The position numbers and the translations under genes were made by a program. A DNA stretch of 64,000 nucleotides from G963677085 sp963677085 (GTDB lineage: Bacteria > Planctomycetota > Planctomycetia > Pirellulales > Thermoguttaceae): NCBI GenBank assembly GCA_963677085.2, contig CAXXFH010000003.1, forward strand, positions 310,001 through 374,000, written 5' to 3'. Shown here piece after piece: positions 1-7,568 of the stretch. The notes beneath the pieces are model-generated. The model made no database searches, had not been told where the DNA came from, and saw nothing but the letters and a program-made list of their open reading frames with translations. The stretch's first letter is position 1, and each line of letters begins with the position of its first letter.

Positions 1-273
1 GGGCAGAACCAACGCGATGGGCTTCTTGCCCAGCGGATCGCGATTCCCCGGGCTGGCACACACCACGGGCCCGATCGTAGTCGGACTGTTTTCATCGCCA
101 ACGAGGATCCCCCCCGCCCGCAACCGCGCAACCACCTTTTGCGCCGTGGCCAGTGAGATCGAGAAGCGTTCGGCCAGAGCCCGGACTGTCAGAAATCGGT
201 CTCCCGGCTCCCCAAAATGCCCCTGCCGAATACCCGAGGCAACCTGCTCAGCAACATGTGTGAATTTGGCCAT
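1..273 (-). CDS. GntR-family transcriptional regulator, N-terminal part (runs off the window)
   Basis: Reading the minus strand from the ATG at 273 gives 91 codons without a stop, continuing past position 1. The protein begins MAKFTHVAEQVASGIRQGHF and then shows a GntR winged helix: a GEPGDRFLTVRALAERFSIS segment followed by ATAQKVVARLRAGGILVG, i.e. helix-turn-helix and wing. The following residues (about 80-91, DPLGKKPIALVLP) look like the start of a LacI-type sugar-binding domain, as in GntR/LacI hybrid regulators, but too little is visible to be sure. The gene is divergent from the regulator at 606, and a strong promoter overlapped by a palindrome lies just upstream (313-340), which suggests autoregulation. 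Confidence 0.8.
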   Translation of the reverse strand, partial: MAKFTHVAEQVASGIRQGHFGEPGDRFLTVRALAERFSISLATAQKVVARLRAGGILVGDENSPTTIGPVVCASPGNRDPLGKKPIALVLP

Positions 274-312
274 GCACAACACCACAATAGAACAGTTTTT
301 GAAACACACGCG

Positions 313-340
313 ATTCTACCAGAACATTTTGTTCTGTCAA
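313..340 (-). promoter_or_regulatory. Sigma70-like promoter with embedded palindromic operator for the GntR gene
   Basis: On the minus strand TTGACA (335-340) and TAGAAT (313-318) are separated by 16 bases, a near-consensus sigma70 arrangement 40 bp upstream of the regulator start codon. The spacer contains the perfect palindrome AGAACA-TTT-TGTTCT (321-335). Isolated half-sites AGAACA (289-294 and 496-501) and TGTTCT (350-355) lie nearby. Position and symmetry fit a repressor site for the adjacent GntR protein; that assignment is inference. Confidence 0.6.
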
Positions 341-514
341 GAAGTTTTTTGTTCTGCATAGAGCAGAAAGCACGCCCACCCGCCGGAGGGGTTTGGTCCG
401 CTGTCGTGTGCGTCGGCAGGCGAATGAGAGCACCGGCGCATCGTGTCCCGGCCGCAGGCAGGCTGCCAACAAGAAGAAACTTGGCTGGTTTTTTCAGAAC
501 ACACGACCAATTGC

Positions 515-569
515 TTGACACCGTTTTATTGGGCAAGTAAACTTACGTTCGATTTAGATAATCGATTAT
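515..569 (+). promoter_or_regulatory. Putative promoter and 12-bp palindrome upstream of the FCD-type regulator
   Basis: TTGACA at 515-520 and TAAACT at 538-543 are spaced by 17 bases and point toward the gene at 606. The perfect palindrome ATAATCGATTAT lies at 558-569, just downstream of the predicted start site, and a related ATCGAT overlaps the start codon at 601-606. FadR-type regulators bind short AT-rich palindromes, so this is a plausible autoregulatory site. Confidence 0.45.
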
Positions 570-605
570 TTTAATTTTAAAACGTTTCTTAGGTGGATGT
601 AATCG

Positions 606-1409
606 ATGGGTAGAGTCGCCGAGCAAGATACCCCCTATGAAATACTGCGTCGCAAGTTGCTGACCGGCGGCTTCGAGCTGGGCCAGCGGCTTTCGCCGTC
701 GGTTCTGGCCGAGCAATTCGGTACGAGCATCAGTCCCGTCCGCGAAGCACTGCAGCGTCTGGCCAGTGAAGGGCTGATTGAACGATTTCCGCGACGCGGG
801 ATGTTCGTGCGTAAACAGAGCCGAAAAGAGTTAACCGACCTGCTGGAACTACGCGACGTGCTTGAACGCCACGCCGCCAGCGTTGCCGCACGGCGGATTA
901 CCGACGCGGAACTGATCGAGTTGGAGGACCACTTCGCCAAAATGGAGGCAGCCGGCCAGACGTTGGTCACAGCGTCGGGCGAAGCGTTCGTCGCTGCCTA
1001 CGAGGCCTATCACGAGGCTGATGTGGCCTTTCACTTGCTACTGCTTCGCGCAGCCGGCAACGACGAGGTGCTCAACACCCTGGAAAACACACACGCCCTG
1101 CTGATGACCTTCGGATTTCGTACCGATCCACCGCAGGCATGGGAGGACCGGGCCGGATTCGTCGACAAGAACTTGGCGGTCCACCGCGCGGTTTTCGAAG
1201 CTGTGCAGGCACGTCGACCGCGTCAGGCACGCCGGGCCATGATGGAACACCACAAACGGGCAAAACGCAACCTGCTGGGTCGTTTCGATGCCCTTGAAAA
1301 AGGCAAAGGCTACGACGCAAACGTTCCCGAGGGCGAATTGTCCAGCCGTTTCCGAAAACGTATCGGCCAAGCGGTGCACAACGCACGCGAGGAGTCGCAG
1401 GAGGAGTAA
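606..1409 (+). CDS. GntR-family regulator, FadR subfamily with FCD ligand domain
   Basis: 267 residues, the usual length for FadR/FCD regulators. Residues about 8-70 form the winged helix, with LSPSVLAEQFGTSISPVREA as the helix-turn-helix and GLIERFPRRGMFVRK as the wing. Residues about 78-230 are a helical FCD domain, which normally binds small organic acids, with the typical LLELRDVLERHAA start and HHKRAKRNLL near the end. AGGTGG at 591-596 serves as the ribosome binding site. The gene precedes a large sugar-hydrolase locus in the same direction, so it may control it; this is inference. The C-terminal 35 residues are a charged tail. Confidence 0.9.
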   Translation: MGRVAEQDTPYEILRRKLLTGGFELGQRLSPSVLAEQFGTSISPVREALQRLASEGLIERFPRRGMFVRKQSRKELTDLLELRDVLERHAASVAARRITDAELIELEDHFAKMEAAGQTLVTASGEAFVAAYEAYHEADVAFHLLLLRAAGNDEVLNTLENTHALLMTFGFRTDPPQAWEDRAGFVDKNLAVHRAVFEAVQARRPRQARRAMMEHHKRAKRNLLGRFDALEKGKGYDANVPEGELSSRFRKRIGQAVHNAREESQEE

Positions 1410-1575
1410 TTCACAAGCCATTTGCACGGCCGGAGGTGTAACAACGAAATACAGGATGGACCGAGGGGGGACTGCCATCCGTCGTTGAACCGTTCGATGG
1501 GAACGATTCGAAGAGGCATCTGATCGCGTGAGGTTCGAATCGGGTTCGTGGTTATCCGTCGAAAGGAGAAGTCTT

Positions 1576-2397
1576 ATGCTTCAGTTCAATGTGTTTCGCG
1601 TGATCTGCTGCGCGGGTATTTGCGGCAGTGTTCTTTGGGGAGGAATACCAGCTTCCCACGCCGAATTGCTCACCAGCGATGGCGATTTCGACGCACAGAC
1701 AATCGGCCAAAACATCGGGTTGCCCTGGAACGGGAGGAGTACTTCGGGCGTGACCGCGACGGCCTCTGCCCAGAGCCCTTTCACGAACTTGTTTGCCGAC
1801 AACGGCAAGGGCTCGCATTGGCCAGCGGCGTACTCTCCCAACACTCGTTACATCGTCGGAAAGTTCACGCCAGCCATAGCGGCCGATGCCACTGGCTTGC
1901 TGTACTTCAACGCCGATTTTCGCAATACCTCGGAGGAAGACGATGAGGCCGCCGGCTATACCCTGGTTGTCACGTCCAACTCGCAATGGAATACGAGGAC
2001 CGTTGCCCTCTATGTGGGCCGCGATGCCGTGTACGCCGAGAGCTCCAGCGGCGTGGGCGATTCGCTGCTCAATCCGGTGCTGGACACTTGGTACAACGTG
2101 CAACTCACGTTGAGTCTCAACGACAACACCTACAGCGGTTTGATTACGCAGGAAGGCGGCGTCACAACGGCCATTGCGTCGCGGTCGTTCGTCACCGAAA
2201 ACGTAATCGACTGTATCTTTACCGACTACGGAACCCACGGTGCCTTTGCATATCAGAGCACCACAACGGCAGTTCCCACGCACGACATCGACAATTTCGC
2301 TTTGTCGAACAGCCCGGTGCCCGAGCCGGGATCCCTCGCACTCCTCGGTGCGGCACTATTCTGTCTGGCCGGCTTCATTCGGCAGAAGCAACAGTAA
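1576..2397 (+). CDS. PEP-CTERM sorted exported protein
   Basis: The ATG at 1576 is preferred over an in-frame GTG at 1528 because AAAGGAGAAG sits 6 bases upstream and the protein then begins with a normal signal peptide (MLQFNVFRVICCAGICG, cleavage near ASHA-EL). The mature part is a probable beta-sandwich of about 220 residues with no catalytic motif that I recognise. The C-terminus, VPEPGSLALLGAALFCLAGF followed by IRQKQQ, is a textbook PEP-CTERM signal: PEP motif, hydrophobic helix, basic end. Exosortase would cleave and sort the protein to the cell surface. It is the first gene of the glycosidase locus and resembles in layout the PEP-CTERM proteins at 15948 and 40623. Confidence 0.85.
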   Translation: MLQFNVFRVICCAGICGSVLWGGIPASHAELLTSDGDFDAQTIGQNIGLPWNGRSTSGVTATASAQSPFTNLFADNGKGSHWPAAYSPNTRYIVGKFTPAIAADATGLLYFNADFRNTSEEDDEAAGYTLVVTSNSQWNTRTVALYVGRDAVYAESSSGVGDSLLNPVLDTWYNVQLTLSLNDNTYSGLITQEGGVTTAIASRSFVTENVIDCIFTDYGTHGAFAYQSTTTAVPTHDIDNFALSNSPVPEPGSLALLGAALFCLAGFIRQKQQ

Positions 2398-2457
2398 CGA
2401 AAAGGCAAGGGAAGCTTCAGGAAACAACAACTCGACTCTCAACAAAGGGAAACATCG

Positions 2458-5400
2458 ATGAACGTGCGCTTGTCAATCCTGGGGTTGGTGTTTTGTTTCA
2501 CGATAACGGCCGCGGCATCGGCCGGTGAGAAGTCCGCAGTCACTTCAGTTCTGTCGCTCGACGGTCAGTGGTCGCTGGCCGTTGATCCAGAAAATGTCGG
2601 GCGCGATCAGAGCTGGTTTACCGAACCGTCGCCCGAGGCGAAGCCAGCCCGAGTGCCGTGGATTATTCAAGCGACGTTTCCCGGTTATCACGGCGTGGCC
2701 TGGTATTGGCACGAGTTCGCTGCGCCGACCAATCCCCATCCCGGCGGGCGCTACTTGCTGCGTTTCCACCAAGTCGACTACTTGGCCGAGGTCTGGCTCA
2801 ACGGCCAACCGGTGGGCGGCCACGAGGGTGGCGAAACTCCCTTCGTGCTCGACGTAACCGCGGCGATCAAACCGGGGACGACGAACCGCTTGGCCGTCCG
2901 CGTGCTCAATCCCACGGTGGAACCTATCGACGGAATCGCGCTTTATGAAACGGCCCGTCGCTGTAAGGTAATTCCCTATCGAGCAGGCGCCGGATTCAAT
3001 CATGGCGGCATTACCGATTCCGTCGAGTTGCTGTGCGTGCCGGAGGTCTATCTCAAGGACCTTTTCGTCACGGCAACTCCTTCGGCCGACCATTCAAACG
3101 GTCGCGTTCATATCGAAGCCGTTGTATGCAACGCCGCGACAGAAGCCCGACCGGGTTCGGTCGATGTCACGCTTTCGTCGGCGCGCAGCGGCGAGACGAC
3201 TGCCGCCGTGCGACTACGACAAGAGTTTGCCGCCGGCGACACGTCGATCGAGACCGACCTGACGATCGACAATCCTCATTTTTGGGATCTGGCCGACCCG
3301 TATCTCTACCGCCTTACGGCCCGTGCGGCGGTGGACGGCATCAGTGCGTTCGACGAACAATCCACACGCTGTGGCTTTCGGGACTTTCGTTTCGAAAACG
3401 GCTACTTTCGACTCAACGGTCGTCGCATCTATTTGCGGTGCAGTCACACGTGCAACCATTATCCGATCGGCCTTCAGTTTCCGCAGGATCCCGACCTGTT
3501 GCGCCGCGACATGTTGAATATGAAGGTGATGGGATTCAACGCCATCCGTTTCATTTGGGGAGGTGCATCCCGGGCGCAACTCGACCTTTGCGACGAGATC
3601 GGATTGCTCGTGTACAACGAGTCGTACGCCTCGATGCCAATTGCCGACTCGCCCAAGATGGCCGAACGTTTCGATACGGCCGTAAGCGAGTTGATCCGCC
3701 GCGATCGAAATCATCCGAGTATCGTGATCTGGGGAATGTTGAACGAAACCTATGACGGTCCAACCTTTCGCCATGCGGTAGACATGCTACCGCGGATTCG
3801 TTCGTCGCTCGACGCAAGCCGCATGGTAATGCTCAACAGCGGTCGCTGGGACGAACATCGACGTCATCATGGAATCGCCAGCGTGTCGGGGCTTCGTCTT
3901 TGGCCGAAAAATGTTCCTGTCGAGCCTTGGGTGGCGCAAAACTCGACCAAGCAGACGATCGAAGCGCTTGGCATCACTTGGCCGGCCGGCCATTTGGCGG
4001 CGCATCCTGGTCCCGGTAACGAATTCAGTGTCGTCCGTTGGACCGCCCCCAACGCTGGCGAAGTACAGGTCGACGCCACCTTCGTCGGTCTTGCCGGTCG
4101 CGCGACGACCGATGTCCACGTGTTGCATCAAGGCAAGGCGTTGTTCGACGGATTCCTCAACCTGGGCGGCTCGTCCAACGAAGTCCGTTTCGGCAAGACG
4201 CTTTCGGTGGCCCAAGGTGATACCCTCGACTTCGTTGTCGGCTCTGGCAATAAGAACTACGGTGGCGACACCACGGGACTTTCCGTCACCATCAAAACAC
4301 CGACACAGACCTACGACGCCACAGCCGATTTTTCGACCGAGGCCAATCCGAACGGCACGTGGAGCTACGGACAATTGGCACCGGCGCCAATGCCCAGTGC
4401 CTCGACATTTGCCGCATATGCAGATGGCGAAGTTCCGTTGGACACCCTTGGCAGCCTGGCCAACCCAGGGTCGAGCGAGTGGCAAGACGTAGTCCGCGAC
4501 TACCATCGCTATCCTCGCGTTCCGCACACCGGCGGAATCATCGAGTCGCTACGAACGCTCGAGGGCAACGGCCTGCCCGTCTTTCTTTCGGAATACGGCA
4601 TTGGCAGCGCGGTTGATCTTTGGCGAGCCACACGCCATTTCGAACAGCGTGGGGCCGAGGGGTTGGAAGATGCAGAGTTCTTCCGCGACAAACTAAATCG
4701 TTTCCTGGCCGACTGGAAGAACTGGCGGCTGGACGAAGTATACGCCCGGCCCGAGGATTTCTTCATGGAAAGCCTCGAAAAGATGGCCGGGCAGCGAACG
4801 CTCGGGCTGAACGCGATACGCTCGAACCCAAACATTGTCGCCCACAGCCTTACCGGGGCAATCGACCACGTGATGTGCGGCGAGGGGTTGACCACCGCAT
4901 TCCGCGAATTGAAGCCCGGTACGATCGACGCCATGTACGACGCCTGGGCGCCGTTGCGTTGGTGCCTGTTTGCCGAACCGGCACACATCGCCCGCGGCGA
5001 CAAGGTTCGCGTCGAAGCGGTGCTGGCCAACGACAACGCGTTGCCGCCTGGCCAATACCCGGCACGATTGCAGGTGATCGGTCCAAATTTTACACGCGTT
5101 CTAGATCGAACGATCATGGTAACGATTCGCAAACCGGCCGACAGACAGGAACTTCCGCTAGCGCAACCGTGTTTCGCAGAAGACATGACAATCGACGGCC
5201 CCTCGGGCAAATACCAATGGTTGGTTACGTTTGAGCACGGCGCGGCCGCTGCCGGTGGCAAGACCGAGTTTTATGTGACCGATCCCGCGGAGATGCCGGC
5301 CGTCGAACATGAAATCGCCCTTTGGGGCGATGACCCGCTGTTGGCGAAATGGCTTTCCGACCACGACATCCGCACACGCCCCTTCTCCCCTCTCCCGCTT

Positions 5401-6030
5401 GCGGGAGAGGGGCCGGGGGTGAGGGCACCTGACACCACGATCAGCTCCAAACGCGTCGTCATCCTCGCTTCCGTCAAGCCCCCTGTCGGCGACCGGGCAA
5501 AAGCATTCGGCGAGTTGGCCCGTCACATCGCCCGCGGCTCGACGGTGATCTTTCTCACGCCCGAGATCTTCGCCGAGGCCGATCGGCCGACCGCTTGGCT
5601 TCCGTTGGCCAACAAGGGTACAGCCGCCACGATACGAGGTTGGCTCTACCTGAAAGACGAATGGACCAAAACACACCCAATCTTCGAAAAACTTCCGGCC
5701 GGAGGGTTGATGGAATACACGTATTATCGCGAACTCATCCCCGACCTTGTTTGGCAAGGACAAGACCCGCCGGCGGAAGCAGTAGCCGGCGCGATCAAGG
5801 CCTCGCAAGACTATACGTCCGGCCTGATGGTATCGGTCTACGACTTGGGCGAAGGCCGTTTCGTACTGAACACGTTGCGCGTCCGCGAGAACCTGGACCG
5901 TCACCCGGTCGCGGAGCGACTCTTGCGGAACATGCTTCGTTACGCTGCTCGCGATCTGGACAAACCGTTGGCAAATCTGCCGACCGACTTTGACCAACAA
6001 CTCCAAGCCATGGGACTAAAAAAACCATGA
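2458..6030 (+). CDS. Secreted glycoside hydrolase family 2 protein with inserted domain
   Basis: 1190 residues. A signal peptide (residues 1-22) is followed by a GH2 sugar-binding jelly roll (about 30-215), an immunoglobulin-like domain (about 215-320) and a TIM barrel. NE at 429-430 (WGMLNET) is the expected acid/base pair, and E712 (FLSEYG) the likely nucleophile. The two lie 282 residues apart, far more than usual, because a beta-rich segment of about 170 residues (about 490-660, with an FNLGGSSNEV-like ligand face) is inserted in the barrel. The family includes beta-galactosidases, glucuronidases and mannosidases; the substrate cannot be fixed. A palindromic repeat (5387-5412) is inserted in frame near residue 980. 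The stop overlaps the next start (ATGA), indicating translational coupling. Confidence 0.88.
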   Translation: MNVRLSILGLVFCFTITAAASAGEKSAVTSVLSLDGQWSLAVDPENVGRDQSWFTEPSPEAKPARVPWIIQATFPGYHGVAWYWHEFAAPTNPHPGGRYLLRFHQVDYLAEVWLNGQPVGGHEGGETPFVLDVTAAIKPGTTNRLAVRVLNPTVEPIDGIALYETARRCKVIPYRAGAGFNHGGITDSVELLCVPEVYLKDLFVTATPSADHSNGRVHIEAVVCNAATEARPGSVDVTLSSARSGETTAAVRLRQEFAAGDTSIETDLTIDNPHFWDLADPYLYRLTARAAVDGISAFDEQSTRCGFRDFRFENGYFRLNGRRIYLRCSHTCNHYPIGLQFPQDPDLLRRDMLNMKVMGFNAIRFIWGGASRAQLDLCDEIGLLVYNESYASMPIADSPKMAERFDTAVSELIRRDRNHPSIVIWGMLNETYDGPTFRHAVDMLPRIRSSLDASRMVMLNSGRWDEHRRHHGIASVSGLRLWPKNVPVEPWVAQNSTKQTIEALGITWPAGHLAAHPGPGNEFSVVRWTAPNAGEVQVDATFVGLAGRATTDVHVLHQGKALFDGFLNLGGSSNEVRFGKTLSVAQGDTLDFVVGSGNKNYGGDTTGLSVTIKTPTQTYDATADFSTEANPNGTWSYGQLAPAPMPSASTFAAYADGEVPLDTLGSLANPGSSEWQDVVRDYHRYPRVPHTGGIIESLRTLEGNGLPVFLSEYGIGSAVDLWRATRHFEQRGAEGLEDAEFFRDKLNRFLADWKNWRLDEVYARPEDFFMESLEKMAGQRTLGLNAIRSNPNIVAHSLTGAIDHVMCGEGLTTAFRELKPGTIDAMYDAWAPLRWCLFAEPAHIARGDKVRVEAVLANDNALPPGQYPARLQVIGPNFTRVLDRTIMVTIRKPADRQELPLAQPCFAEDMTIDGPSGKYQWLVTFEHGAAAAGGKTEFYVTDPAEMPAVEHEIALWGDDPLLAKWLSDHDIRTRPFSPLPLAGEGPGVRAPDTTISSKRVVILASVKPPVGDRAKAFGELARHIARGSTVIFLTPEIFAEADRPTAWLPLANKGTAATIRGWLYLKDEWTKTHPIFEKLPAGGLMEYTYYRELIPDLVWQGQDPPAEAVAGAIKASQDYTSGLMVSVYDLGEGRFVLNTLRVRENLDRHPVAERLLRNMLRYAARDLDKPLANLPTDFDQQLQAMGLKKP
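5387..5412. repeat. Palindromic repeat inserted in frame in the GH2 gene
   Basis: Two 12-base arms, CCCCTCTCCCGC (5387-5398) and GCGGGAGAGGGG (5401-5412), form a perfect stem with a TT loop. The run is followed by a GC-rich tail ending near 5430. It translates as SPLPLAGEGPGVRAP, a low-complexity peptide foreign to the GH2 fold, and keeps the reading frame. From general knowledge, this type of sequence is a dispersed intergenic repeat in many bacteria. Confidence 0.75.
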
Positions 6031-7043
6031 ACGCGACGACCGATGCCCATGTTGCTGTCGGCTTGCGATGCAAAACGCGGGGTTTTACCCTGGTCGAACT
6101 GTTGGTGGTGATCGCCATCATTGGCATACTCATCGGCCTTCTCTTGCCGGCCGTGCAAAGTGCGCGAGAAGCGGCACGGCGGATGCAATGTGCCAATAAC
6201 CTGAAGCAAATCGGCTTGGGCATGCACAGTTATCACGGCACCCATCAGGCTTTTCCCATGGGGATGCTCTCCAATCCGGAGTGGCCCTATTTGCTGTACT
6301 ATATTCTGCCCTACATCGAGCAGGGGACACTTTTTACCGGTTTGCAGGAGGCGCAAGCGACCGGTGTGCGCCCCTGGCAACCCGCGGCCAAAAGCACGTG
6401 GCCTAAGGAGGTACAGGGCGTATCGGTGCCAACGTACCTTTGCCCTAGCGACGGTCGCGGGGGCCTGACCAAAGGGGTCACCAACGGAGTGCAAGGCGCC
6501 GATCCCGACGGCATGCAACTTTACCTGACAAACTACCTGGGCATATTCTCCGGTCTTAACGACGGCAACACCTGGAACGAAGCGTCGAATCCTTCCACGG
6601 TCGACTCGACGCAACGAGCCGTGTTTGGCGTAAATCACGGTGCCCGAATCGCGGACATCAAGGACGGTTCGAGCAATACGGTAATGGTAGCCGAGTATCT
6701 GACTGGATTGCCGAACGACATCCGTGGCTTCGCCTACACCTATCGGAGCGGGTCGCAGTTTCTTCACGTGGCTCTGACTCCCAACGCCACCGCGCCCGAC
6801 CACCTGCTGGCCCATTATCATCTTTGCTTTGCCGAGATGAACCAGCCAAGTCAAAACCTTCCTTGCGAATGCGGCGCGGGAAGCAGCAATACGTCGGCTG
6901 CCCGAAGCCGCCACCCTGGCGGAGTCCACGGTTTGCTCTGCGACGGAAGCGTTCACTTCTTCAACGATACGATCAACGCGACCCTGTGGCAGAATTTGGG
7001 TTGGATCGCCGATGGCAAGCCACTGGGAACAGAGGGTTATTAG
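6027..7043 (+). CDS. DUF1559 pseudopilin-like protein
   Basis: 338 residues. A short basic leader precedes the prepilin N-terminus GFTLVELLVVIAIIGILIGL, followed by LPAVQSAREAARRMQCANN, the hallmark of planctomycete DUF1559 proteins. Near the C-terminus HPGGVHGLLCDG matches the H-X9-DG motif. Such proteins are expected to be processed by a prepilin peptidase and exposed in the envelope; their molecular role is not established. The start overlaps the GH2 stop by four bases, and the stop is immediately followed by the next start, so the three genes are one operon. Confidence 0.92.
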   Translation: MNATTDAHVAVGLRCKTRGFTLVELLVVIAIIGILIGLLLPAVQSAREAARRMQCANNLKQIGLGMHSYHGTHQAFPMGMLSNPEWPYLLYYILPYIEQGTLFTGLQEAQATGVRPWQPAAKSTWPKEVQGVSVPTYLCPSDGRGGLTKGVTNGVQGADPDGMQLYLTNYLGIFSGLNDGNTWNEASNPSTVDSTQRAVFGVNHGARIADIKDGSSNTVMVAEYLTGLPNDIRGFAYTYRSGSQFLHVALTPNATAPDHLLAHYHLCFAEMNQPSQNLPCECGAGSSNTSAARSRHPGGVHGLLCDGSVHFFNDTINATLWQNLGWIADGKPLGTEGY

Positions 7044-7487
7044 GTGAACCCAAAAACGAAATACGTACGAGAATGTGTCCTCAGCCTCGGATTGGTTGCT
7101 GCAATCGTCGCCGGTTGCGGCCAGTCGCCGGATCAGCAGCGCGGGGCCGTGCAGGGACGCGTCACGCTCGACGGCAAACCATTACCACGCGGCTCGATCA
7201 CGTTTCGACCAACCGCTGGCACGAAAGGGCCTTCGAGCGGGACAACCATCATCGACGGGAGATTCCGTCTTTCGGCGGCCGATGGCCCTGTCGTCGGCCA
7301 AACGCGGGTGGCAGTGTACGCTCCGCATAGGACAGGAAGAAAAGTCCCTCCGCCGCTGGGTGGCCCCGGCGAACCAATCGATGAAATCGTCGAGTTGATC
7401 CCGCCACGTTACAACACGCAATCAACCCTCCAACGCGAAGTGAAGTCGGGCGACAACACCTTCGACTTCCGCCTCGCTACGCCGTGA
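7044..7487 (+). CDS. Transthyretin-like (carboxypeptidase-regulatory-like) lipoprotein
   Basis: 147 residues starting with GTG directly after the DUF1559 stop codon. The signal peptide ends in a lipobox (IVAGC), so the mature protein should be lipid-anchored. The rest is one beta-sandwich beginning VQGRVTLDGKPLPRGSITF, typical of the small planctomycete lipoproteins of this type, and ending NTFDFRLATP. It belongs to the recurring DUF1559/lipoprotein pair also seen at 16836/17290 and 37393/38016. No catalytic residues are visible; a structural or ligand-binding role is likely. Confidence 0.85.
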   Translation: MNPKTKYVRECVLSLGLVAAIVAGCGQSPDQQRGAVQGRVTLDGKPLPRGSITFRPTAGTKGPSSGTTIIDGRFRLSAADGPVVGQTRVAVYAPHRTGRKVPPPLGGPGEPIDEIVELIPPRYNTQSTLQREVKSGDNTFDFRLATP

Positions 7488-7568
7488 CTAACGAAGAACC
7501 GCACGCCCTCCCGAACATAGTCCTTCCTTAGACAACGACGTTCAGCCCCCACACCCCGAGGATTTCCC

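Noticed and set aside
248..540. Overlapping open frames on both strands between the two GntR genes
   Set aside because: They lie across a promoter and palindrome region, lack ribosome binding sites and show no family motif.
1038..1478. Long minus-strand frame opposite the FCD regulator
   Set aside because: Composition is that of a shadow frame of a high-GC gene; the plus-strand protein has clear domains.
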